Assembly (NCBI GenBank): GCA_035528995.1 | Contig: DATKXO010000426.1 | Location: 1 to 48,426, forward strand | Length of the DNA stretch: 48,426 bases | Reading direction: 5' to 3' | From: DATKXO01 sp035528995 | GTDB lineage: Bacteria > Planctomycetota > Phycisphaerae > UBA1845 | Part shown: in pieces, positions 41,911 to 48,426 of the stretch | Numbering within the stretch: position 1 is the stretch's first letter | Layout of the letters: every line of letters begins with the position of its first letter | Program-made: the position numbers and the translations under genes | The notes under the pieces: model-generated | Database searches by the model: none | What the model saw: the letters and a program-made list of their open reading frames with translations, nothing else | Told to the model about the DNA's origin: nothing

Positions 41911-42795
41911 CTATCCGATTCCGGCCAACCGCTGGAGCGTCTTGACCATCGCCTGGGTGCCGAGCCGGCCCTCGCCGGCCGCCTGGCCCGCGGCCAGGAG
42001 CTGGTGCACCAGCGACGTGCCCGGAAGTGGGACAACGTGATCCTGGGCCATCTCCAGGGCAATGCCCAGGTCCTTGTTCTGAAGATCGATCATGAACATG
42101 GGGTCGAAATCGCCGGCGGCCATCCGCGTGCCCAGGTTCTCCAGCGCCCACGACCCCCCCGCCCCCTTCGAGGTGATCGCCAGCATCTTGCTCACCTCCA
42201 GCCCGGTCCGCTGGGCGAACACGAAGGCCTCGCAGACGCCCAACAGATTCAGCCCGCACAGGATCTGGTTGCACAGCTTGGTGAGCTGCCCGGTGCCCAC
42301 CGGACCGCAGTGCACCACGGTCTGACCCACCGCGTCGAACACGGGCCTGGCCCGCTCGACGTCCGCCGCCTCGCCGCCGACCATGATGGCCAGCGTTCCG
42401 GCTTCCGCGCCCGTCTTGCCGCCCGACACCGGCGCGTCCAGAAACGATCCGCCGACCCGGTCCACCGCTGCTGCCACCCGCTTGGCAGTCCTTGGCGAAA
42501 CGCTGGACATGTCGATGGCCAGCGCGCCCGGGCGTGGCCCGGCACACACGCCGTCCGCGGCCAGAAAGACGGCTTCCACGTCCGGCGAATCGCCGACCAT
42601 GGTCGCCACGACCTCGGCGTCCTTGGCCGCTTCGGCCGGGCTGTCTGCCCAGCGTGCGCCGGCCTCCAGCAGTGGATCGGCCTTGGCCCGCGTGCGGTTG
42701 AACACCGTCACCTCATGCCCCGCCCGCAGCAGGTTCAGCACCATCGGCGCCCCCATGATGCCCGTACCGACCCAACCGATCCGCATCTTGTCCAT
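41911..42795 (-). CDS. 3-hydroxyisobutyrate dehydrogenase-family beta-hydroxyacid dehydrogenase
   Basis: A 294-residue NAD(P)-dependent oxidoreductase. The Rossmann motif is GWVGTGIMGAPM (7-18); the substrate motif is DAPVSGGKTGAEAGTLAIMVGG (120-141); catalytic Lys173 lies in GQLTKLCNQ. It resembles 3-hydroxyisobutyrate, tartronate-semialdehyde and glyoxylate/succinic-semialdehyde reductases; the family does not allow the substrate to be fixed by eye. The start at 42795 has AAGGAG upstream, so the longer frame to 42831 is rejected. It is a single gene divergent from a membrane protein. Confidence 0.92.
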   Translation of the reverse strand: MDKMRIGWVGTGIMGAPMVLNLLRAGHEVTVFNRTRAKADPLLEAGARWADSPAEAAKDAEVVATMVGDSPDVEAVFLAADGVCAGPRPGALAIDMSSVSPRTAKRVAAAVDRVGGSFLDAPVSGGKTGAEAGTLAIMVGGEAADVERARPVFDAVGQTVVHCGPVGTGQLTKLCNQILCGLNLLGVCEAFVFAQRTGLEVSKMLAITSKGAGGSWALENLGTRMAAGDFDPMFMIDLQNKDLGIALEMAQDHVVPLPGTSLVHQLLAAGQAAGEGRLGTQAMVKTLQRLAGIG

Positions 42796-42982
42796 GATCA
42801 GGTGCTCCTTTAGAATCCCGGACGCACGCAAAGACCAGGACGCAGTATAGAACGCCCCCTACGGGCAACGAAGCCGACGAGTAAACTCCTTGCACTCTCG
42901 TTTCCGACATGCCCCTGCTCGCCCCGGTGCCCCGGCTTCGCCGGCGCCAGGGCGCCCCCCCCCGCGCCGGAACGTCCCAGCG

Positions 42983-43516
42983 GTGTGGCCCCGACACCTG
43001 CTGCTGATCGCCGCCGCTGTGGCCCCGTCCGCCCCCGTTCTGGCGGGCGACCACGTGACCATCACCGGCGGCGCGGACGTCACGGGCCAGAATTACAGAT
43101 GGATCGTCCAGCACGATTACAGCTCGCCAATTGTCTCGATCGAGTTCCCCCACTACATGGCCGACTGGTTCGGTACGCCGGACGGCTGGACCCAGGAGCT
43201 CACAGCCTTTCTCGGCCAGAACGGCAAGTCGGGGGTCTGCCGCGCGGAGTCTGACGAGGGTTTGCCTGCCGGCGTGCGCGGCATCTTCGATCTGCGCGTC
43301 GGACCGCGCGGAACACCCCGCGGCGAGGGGAACGTGGTCGTCCGCTTTGCCGATGGCACGCAGGAGTCGGTCCGGGCCGAAGTGCCCGTTCAGGAGTCCT
43401 TCCTCGCTCAACACATCGCCCTGATCGGCCTGGGCGTGGTCTTCGGGCTGCTCCTGCTGATCCACTGGCTGAGGAAACGCGGGGAAGAGCCCGCCACGCC
43501 TGCCGACGAACCCTGA
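42983..43516 (+). CDS. Predicted type I membrane protein, unknown function
   Basis: A 177-residue protein. GTG at 42983 gives a clean signal peptide (WPRHLLLIAAAVAPSAPVLAG), then a beta-rich exported region, and one C-terminal membrane helix (HIALIGLGVVFGLLLLIHWL) followed by a basic stop-transfer (RKRGEE). The same frame runs back to a TTG at 42890, but that leader is Pro/Arg-rich and not convincing. I do not recognise the domain. It faces away from the dehydrogenase gene. Confidence 0.62.
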   Translation: MWPRHLLLIAAAVAPSAPVLAGDHVTITGGADVTGQNYRWIVQHDYSSPIVSIEFPHYMADWFGTPDGWTQELTAFLGQNGKSGVCRAESDEGLPAGVRGIFDLRVGPRGTPRGEGNVVVRFADGTQESVRAEVPVQESFLAQHIALIGLGVVFGLLLLIHWLRKRGEEPATPADEP

Positions 43517-43847
43517 AACAGACCGTCCGCCGCGCCCCACGCTGGTTGCCCTTCGGAGACGGCAGGTCGGTCGCGGGAAACCGCTTCGGAGCAATCCGCA
43601 GGGGCGTTACAACCCTCACGCCGAAAGGTGTCCGCAACCGAGGCGCTCTCATTTCATCTTCCATCCGCATTCTATCGGACCCCACCGCAACCGGAACCGC
43701 ACTATCGGACCGTCAATGGTCGGCGGCATTCCGGGCGCGCGCCCTGCCGGTCGCTTGTAGGGCGGGACGGGGCCGGGCCCGCGCTTCCGTTGCTCGACGG
43801 CGACCGCCGGCCCGGCCGCGATCTCGGTCGCGTGAGGGGAAATCGAA
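43517..43847. other. Gene-free stretch before the VanZ-like gene
   Basis: A 331-base gap. Open frames in both directions are Arg/Pro-rich with no domain. GAGGGGA at its right end is the ribosome site of the VanZ-like gene. No promoter, repeat or RNA gene is evident. Confidence 0.35.
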
Positions 43848-45209
43848 GTGGTCGGTCGCCCCGACTCCATCCAGCGAACCGGTTCCGGTCTGTGCCCGGC
43901 GGCTTGTGCGCTCGGCGTCGCCTTCCTGGTGTTGGCCGGCTCGCTCAGCCCGTTCGCGTTCGATCTGGCCGCCGCTCGGGCCAATGGCGGCTCCGGTGTC
44001 GCGGCGATCGGCTGGCCCCGCTCGGGGTTTGACGACCTGCTCACCAACGTCGGCGTCTACCTCCCTGTCGGGGCCGCACTGTTCCTCTGGCTACGGCGAA
44101 ACGCTCCTGCCGGACTCGCCCTGACGCTCACGGTGGCCGTCGGCGGAGCCGTCAGCCTCCTCGCCGAAGTGCTGCAAACCTGCATCCCGGTGCGCACCGC
44201 ATCATGGATCGACGTGATCGCAAACGTCCTGGGCACGCTGGCAGGGGCCGCGCTGGCACCGGCGGTGTCGGCCGCCGCCCGTTACCTCATTCGCCGGATC
44301 AGCATTGGCCTCGCCCGACGACCCATGTCCACCGCCGCCGGCATCCTGGCCACGGGGCTCCTGGTCATGGGGCTTCGCCCCTTCGACTTCACCACGACGA
44401 CGCCCGCCCTGCATGCCTCGCTCGCCGGCTCGCACTGGTCCGTGGCCGACGCGATCCTGGGTGATGCCGGACACACCGGTCGGGCCGCCGGGGACCTCTC
44501 GACCATCGGCACGGCCGGTGTGTTCGTTGTCCTGGGGATATGTATGGCCCTGGCTGCTCGCGAGAGCCGTCGATCGCGCCGTCGGGCCAGCGCAGCCGGC
44601 ATCATGCACGTGACCTTGATCGCCGTTCTGATCGAGACGGTCCAGATATTCGTGGCCTCGCGGTCGTTCGACGTGGGCCAGGTGCTGTTGAACGCATGCG
44701 CCGGCGCGTTGGGCGCCTACCTGGCCATCAACGCGATCGACGCCCCCAGCCGGTCGGCCTGGCGGGGTCAACCCGGCCTGCTCCTGCACCCGCTGCTACT
44801 CTGGACGGCCCTGCTGCTCCAGGTGGGGTACTGTCTGGCAAGTGCGGCTGTCCCGTTCCAGGATCTCGCGTGGCAGGACGGCGGGTCCGCCGTGATGTGG
44901 GTCCCCTTCTCAGGCTACTACGGGGACTCGTTGACCTCGGTGGCCTCGCACCTCCTCTCTGTGGGTGTAGCCTTCTCCCTGCTGGCTTTGACGGCGGCCC
45001 TGCTTGTCCGTCGGGTCGGCGCCCGCGCCCGCTGGTGGGTCACCGCGGGTGTCGTGCTCACCGTGGCGCTCTGCTGCGAGCTGATCCAGTCTGCCCATGC
45101 GGTTCGAATCGCCGACCTGACCGACCCGTTGCTGGCCCTGACCGCCGCGATGCTCACCGCTCTGGCCTACCGGCGCGTGCGCACGGCCTATGCCGCCGCG
45201 ACCGCTTGA
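43848..45209 (+). CDS. VanZ-like multi-pass membrane protein with a repeated domain
   Basis: A 453-residue protein with about ten hydrophobic helices. The first half has a clear VanZ-like signature (DDLLTNVGVYLPVGAALFLWLRR, then EVLQTCIPVRTASWIDVIANVLGTLAGAAL). The second half repeats the theme more weakly (IETVQIFVASRSFDVGQVLLNACAGALGAYLAI and ELIQSAHAVRIADLTDPLLALTAAMLTAL), so it looks like an internal duplication. VanZ confers low-level teicoplanin resistance in enterococci, but most VanZ-like proteins, often near exopolysaccharide genes, have no known function. The start is GTG at 43848 after GAGGGGA. It ends 47 bases before purF on the same strand. Confidence 0.85.
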   Translation: MVGRPDSIQRTGSGLCPAACALGVAFLVLAGSLSPFAFDLAAARANGGSGVAAIGWPRSGFDDLLTNVGVYLPVGAALFLWLRRNAPAGLALTLTVAVGGAVSLLAEVLQTCIPVRTASWIDVIANVLGTLAGAALAPAVSAAARYLIRRISIGLARRPMSTAAGILATGLLVMGLRPFDFTTTTPALHASLAGSHWSVADAILGDAGHTGRAAGDLSTIGTAGVFVVLGICMALAARESRRSRRRASAAGIMHVTLIAVLIETVQIFVASRSFDVGQVLLNACAGALGAYLAINAIDAPSRSAWRGQPGLLLHPLLLWTALLLQVGYCLASAAVPFQDLAWQDGGSAVMWVPFSGYYGDSLTSVASHLLSVGVAFSLLALTAALLVRRVGARARWWVTAGVVLTVALCCELIQSAHAVRIADLTDPLLALTAAMLTALAYRRVRTAYAAATA

Positions 45210-45256
45210 CGCTCGGTCCCACCCCAGCTAGCCTGTGCTTTTGGCTGCCCACTACT

Positions 45257-46681
45257 GTGCCGGATCGGTTGATTCGACATCATTGCGGTCTGTTCGGGAT
45301 ACTCGGGCATCCCCAGGCTGCTTACCTCACCCAACTCGGACTTTATGCGCAACAACATCGCGGCCAGGAGTCCGCCGGCATCTGCACCAGCGACGGCCGA
45401 GGTCTTGCCCGGCACGTTGGGTTGGGCTTGGTCAGCGAGGTCTTCACGCCGCAGATCATCGCCGAGCTGCAGGCCGACGTCGCCATCGGACACGTCCGCT
45501 ACTCGACCACCGGTGCCGACGTCATCCAGAACTCGCAACCCCTGATGTTCGAGTTCGCCGGCGGCCAGGTCGCCATCGCCCACAACGGCAACCTGATCAA
45601 CGCCGCCCTCCTGCGCCGCCGCTACGAAGACGACGGCCACATCTTCCAGACCACCTGCGACACCGAGGTCATCATCCACCTGCTGGCCGACCCCATCCAC
45701 CAGGCCCACCCGAGCCCCTTGTCCCAGGTGCTGAGCTATCTGCAGGGGGCCTACACCTTGCTGCTGCTGTTCCCGGATCGGATCGTGGCCGCCCGCGACC
45801 CCTTGGGCTTTCGCCCCTTGTCCCTGGGACGGACGGCCGATGGGGCCAACGTGGTGGCCTCGGAAACCTGCGCCTTCGACATCGTGGACGCCGAGTTCGT
45901 CCGTGAAGTCGACCCCGGCGAGCTGGTGACCATTACCAAAGACGGTGTGACCAGCGAGCGCTTCAGCCCCGACAACGGCGGCCCCGGCGCCGCCTGCATC
46001 TTCGAGCAGATCTACTTCGCCGACCCGTCCAGCGATGTCTTCGGCGAGAACGTGCACATGGTTCGCGACCGCATGGGAACCCGACTCGCCCAGGAGGCGC
46101 CCGTCGAGGCCGACTTGGTCATCCCCGTGCCGAACTGCGCCCGCTGTGCGGCCATCGGGTTCGCCCGCGAGAGCGGCATCCCGCTGGGCCGTGGGTTCAC
46201 CACCAGCCACTACGCCGGACGGTCCTTCATCATGCCGTCCCAAGCCTCCCGCGATCTGGCCGTCAAGATGAAGCTCAACGTCATCAAGGAAGCCGTCCGC
46301 GGCAAGCGGCTCGTGGTGGTCGAGGATTCCGTCGTCCGCGGCACGACCACACGTGGGAAGATGGGTGCCTTGAGACGGGCAGGGGCCAGGGAAATCCACC
46401 TCCGCGTCGCCAGCCCACCCATCCGACATCCCTGCTACTTCGGCATCGATTTCCCCGACCCGCACGAGCTGGTGGCCAACGGACGCACCGTCGAACAGAT
46501 TCGCGACTATCTCGAGGTGGATTCCATACACTATCTCTCGCGCCAGGGAATGCTGGCCTGTGTCCGCATGGCGCCCCAGAAGTACTGCACGGCCTGCTTC
46601 ACCGGCGAGTATCCCATCGACGTGGTCGATCCCGTCGAGAAGTTCGCCCTGGAGCGCCGCCAGCTGCGATTGTTCACCTGA
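45257..46681 (+). CDS. purF: Amidophosphoribosyltransferase
   Basis: A 474-residue enzyme of the first committed step of purine synthesis, making 5-phosphoribosylamine from PRPP and glutamine. After the propeptide-like leader, Cys10 in HHCGLFGI is the glutaminase nucleophile exposed by processing. The PRPP motif is VVVEDSVVRGTTT (353-365). Cys247, Cys393, Cys444 and Cys447 match the four iron-sulfur ligands of the Bacillus enzyme, so a [4Fe-4S] oxygen-sensitive form is expected. The start is uncertain: GTG 45257 (ten residues before and including Cys) or TTG 45269; neither has a good ribosome site. The same frame is open upstream to 44540, overlapping the VanZ-like gene, but that part is a shadow. 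purM follows 44 bases later. Confidence 0.94.
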   Translation: MPDRLIRHHCGLFGILGHPQAAYLTQLGLYAQQHRGQESAGICTSDGRGLARHVGLGLVSEVFTPQIIAELQADVAIGHVRYSTTGADVIQNSQPLMFEFAGGQVAIAHNGNLINAALLRRRYEDDGHIFQTTCDTEVIIHLLADPIHQAHPSPLSQVLSYLQGAYTLLLLFPDRIVAARDPLGFRPLSLGRTADGANVVASETCAFDIVDAEFVREVDPGELVTITKDGVTSERFSPDNGGPGAACIFEQIYFADPSSDVFGENVHMVRDRMGTRLAQEAPVEADLVIPVPNCARCAAIGFARESGIPLGRGFTTSHYAGRSFIMPSQASRDLAVKMKLNVIKEAVRGKRLVVVEDSVVRGTTTRGKMGALRRAGAREIHLRVASPPIRHPCYFGIDFPDPHELVANGRTVEQIRDYLEVDSIHYLSRQGMLACVRMAPQKYCTACFTGEYPIDVVDPVEKFALERRQLRLFT

Positions 46682-46725
46682 CCCGGACTGGCTTTTTCGA
46701 GCACCTGCCCGCAACATAGGTCGGC

Positions 46726-47811
46726 GTGTCCCAACGCCCACGGTCGCACACTGTGAAAACGAAGCGCCCCATCACGTACGCCGACGCCGGCGTGAATATC
46801 GAGGCCAACACCCGATGGGTGGAGTCGATCCGCTCCGCCATGGCCGGCACCTACGACCCGCGCGTCTGTAGCCGCCACGGGGCCTTCGCCGGGTTGTTCC
46901 GCCTGGATTACGAAGAAGGGCTCTTCCGCAGGAGTTATCGCGAGCCCCTGCTCGTGGGCTGCACCGACGGCGTCGGCACCAAGGTCCTACTGGGCATCGA
47001 CACCAACCGCGTCCGCGGGCTGGGCATCGACCTGGTGGCCATGAGCGTCAACGACCTGCTGACCTGCGGGGCCGAGCCGCTTTTCTTCCTCGACTACCTG
47101 GCCGTCCACAAGCTCGACCCCGACGCGCTCACCGGGATCATCGAAGGCGTCGCCGACGGCTGCCGCCAGGCCGGCTGCGCCCTGCTGGGCGGCGAGACGG
47201 CCGAAATGCCCGACCTCTACGCCAAGGGGCATTTCGACCTGGCCGGCTTCGCCGTCGGCGTGGTCGAGGCCCGCCGCCAGATCGACCCCGCACGAGTCGG
47301 CCCCGGCGACGTCCTGATCGGCCTGCCCTCCAGCGGACCGCACTCCAACGGCTACACCCTCATCCGCCGCCTCGTCGCCCGCCGCAATTTACAGAAACCG
47401 CTGGACGAGTTGGGAGAATCGCTGGCCGACGCGCTCATGAAACCGACGCGAATCTACGTGTCCGCGATCCGCCGCGTCCTGGCCGGATACCGGGTCAAAC
47501 GCGTCATCACGGCCATGGCCCACATCACCGGCGGCGGCCTGCCCGAAAACGTCGGCCGAATCCTGCCGCCCGATTGCGACGCCGTCATCGACACCGACTC
47601 CTGGACCCCGCCGCCCATCTTCACCCACCTGCAGACCCTCGGCGTCGAGCGCGACGAGATGTACCGCGTCTTCAACATGGGCATCGGTTACGTCCTGGCC
47701 GTCCGCCCCGATTTCGTCGGTGGCGTCCGCCGCCGCCTCCGCCGGGCAAACGAAGACCCCGTCGTCATCGGCCGAATCAAGCCAGGCCGCGGACAGGTCG
47801 ACCTGCGGTAG
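46726..47811 (+). CDS. purM: Phosphoribosylformylglycinamidine cyclo-ligase (AIR synthetase)
   Basis: A 361-residue ATP-dependent enzyme of purine synthesis closing the imidazole ring. Family motifs: GCTDGVGTKVLLGID near residue 80, LLGGETAEMPDLY, SSGPHSNGYTLIRRL and ITGGGLPENVGRILP. It is full length. The start at GTG 46726 is provisional; a second in-frame GTG at 46753 (KTKRPITYADAGV) is equally plausible and closer to the conserved start. It is in an operon with purF, separated by 44 bases. Confidence 0.96.
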   Translation: MSQRPRSHTVKTKRPITYADAGVNIEANTRWVESIRSAMAGTYDPRVCSRHGAFAGLFRLDYEEGLFRRSYREPLLVGCTDGVGTKVLLGIDTNRVRGLGIDLVAMSVNDLLTCGAEPLFFLDYLAVHKLDPDALTGIIEGVADGCRQAGCALLGGETAEMPDLYAKGHFDLAGFAVGVVEARRQIDPARVGPGDVLIGLPSSGPHSNGYTLIRRLVARRNLQKPLDELGESLADALMKPTRIYVSAIRRVLAGYRVKRVITAMAHITGGGLPENVGRILPPDCDAVIDTDSWTPPPIFTHLQTLGVERDEMYRVFNMGIGYVLAVRPDFVGGVRRRLRRANEDPVVIGRIKPGRGQVDLR

Positions 47812-47832
47812 CACACTGTGCCGTTTCCCGAG

Positions 47833-47852
47833 CCGCGAGCTTCAGCTCGCGC
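47833..47852 (+). terminator. Hairpin after purM
   Basis: CGCGAGC and GCTCGCG pair around a short TTCA loop, giving a strong GC-rich stem about 20 bases after the purM stop. No T tract follows. Short palindromes built on GAGCTTCAGCTC are a frequent dispersed motif in such genomes, so it may be a repeat rather than a terminator. Confidence 0.4.
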
Positions 47853-48078
47853 GGCCTGTGCCACCCCCAAACACGCCGACTCGCCCCCCACCCAATCAGT
47901 ATGGACAAACCGTAATCGGTACGCCCCCGGCGCAGCAGGCAAACTCTCCCGGTTTCGATAGAACCCGGTGGGCCCGCTCAAACCGGCAGGTTTCTTTGCC
48001 AAAGCCCGCTCAACCGCTGGCCGATAACACTCCGGTACGCCCACACAGAGGCCGCCAGAACAGCCGGAGTTGAGTCCA

Positions 48079-48426
48079 ATGAACGTGCATCCCATCGACC
48101 ACGGCCACGTCGCCCTGCCCCACGCCGCCCACCAGACGGCGCGACCCAAGCAGATCGACAACCAGTCGCCCACCGCCGCGCCCAGACCGGACGCCGTTCC
48201 GGAAGAGACCGCGTCGCCCAAGCACGACAAACACGACGGCGAAAAGGTTCCCGGCGTCATCCGCCTGCTGGAAGCGGGACACTTCAAGGGCGTGGCCGAC
48301 GTGCGCCTGCGGATCAACTTCTTCGAGCAGCTATCCGCCCGGGCGGAGGCCGCCGCTCAGCCCGTGGTGCAGGACGAGTCGCGCCAACTCGTCGAAACGG
48401 TCAACGCACAACTCGACGAATTGCTC
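48079..48426 (+). CDS. Unknown protein, 3' end missing
   Basis: The frame is open from an ATG at 48079 to the right edge (116 codons, no stop). GGAGTTGAG lies just upstream. Residues 1-55 are Pro/Ala/His-rich and probably disordered (PHAAHQTARPKQIDNQSPTAAPRP). From about residue 58 a helical part begins: GVIRLLEAGHFKGVADVRLRINFFEQLSARAEAA, then SRQLVETVNAQLDELL. I do not recognise a family. Codon use matches the neighbours. The function cannot be stated from the part seen. Confidence 0.6.
   Translation, partial: MNVHPIDHGHVALPHAAHQTARPKQIDNQSPTAAPRPDAVPEETASPKHDKHDGEKVPGVIRLLEAGHFKGVADVRLRINFFEQLSARAEAAAQPVVQDESRQLVETVNAQLDELL

Noticed and set aside
44540..45256. Upstream extension of purF giving a 713-residue frame
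   Set aside because: It overlaps the VanZ-like gene in another frame and the conserved protein begins just before the nucleophile Cys.

Overview
The window is high-GC bacterial chromosome that looks planctomycetal, most likely Phycisphaerae or a close relative. The clues are an S8 protease with very long Cys-rich repeats, a zinc-ribbon membrane protein with the CxxCGYNL...CPECG signature, a GT39-TPR fusion, and a bacterial microcompartment (BMC) operon of the sugar-phosphate-utilizing type. The taxonomic call is inference; there is no rRNA or other marker here.

Layout. 1-12.0 kb: exported and signalling proteins. These are a secreted subtilase running off the left edge, an HDOD-GGDEF-PilZ regulator, a TlpA-like thioredoxin, a lipoprotein phosphodiesterase, two more lipoproteins and a DUF3754/TMEM143 membrane protein. 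12.1-17.9 kb: an eight-gene minus-strand BMC operon, in transcription order RpiB-DeoC fusion, stacked-type BMC-T, BMC-H, BMC-P, CoA-acylating aldehyde dehydrogenase, BMC-T, BMC-P, BMC-P. The shell set closely resembles the Haliangium ochraceum shell. The plausible chemistry is cleavage of a (deoxy)pentose phosphate to glyceraldehyde-3-phosphate plus acetaldehyde, with acetaldehyde oxidised to acetyl-CoA inside the shell. PduL, acetate kinase and alcohol dehydrogenase are not in the operon. 18-23 kb: a YceH-like regulator, a zinc-ribbon membrane protein, rubrerythrin and a GT39-TPR protein. 23.2-25.1 kb: a debris island holding a nitrilase C-terminal remnant, an intact DUF433/PIN-like toxin-antitoxin pair with a recognisable promoter, and the 3' end of a reverse transcriptase. 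25-29.7 kb: a membrane protein and a copper-handling operon (HMA chaperone, CopA ATPase, AhpD-like protein). 30-36.4 kb: glutamine-dependent NAD synthetase, an anchored protein, parB with two perfect parS sites but no parA, a nitrous-oxide-stimulated-promoter family protein, and an AhbC/AhbD/NirJ-type radical SAM protein. 36.7-42.8 kb: an exported GH31 glycosidase, a cyclic-2,3-diphosphoglycerate-synthetase-like P-loop protein and a 3-hydroxyisobutyrate-dehydrogenase family protein. 43-48.4 kb: two membrane proteins, purF-purM, and a partial unknown gene at the right edge.

The most interesting system is the BMC operon. The RpiB half of its fusion enzyme carries Asp where the catalytic Cys should be and Ala at a nearby conserved Thr. 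The joining segment contains an amphipathic helix that resembles an encapsulation peptide and a four-Cys cluster. A perfect spaced palindrome sits on the -35 region upstream, and hairpin elements lie in the gaps between shell genes. The parS pair beside an orphan parB and the toxin-antitoxin/remnant island are the next best leads. All family names come from reading translated motifs; no database search was run.
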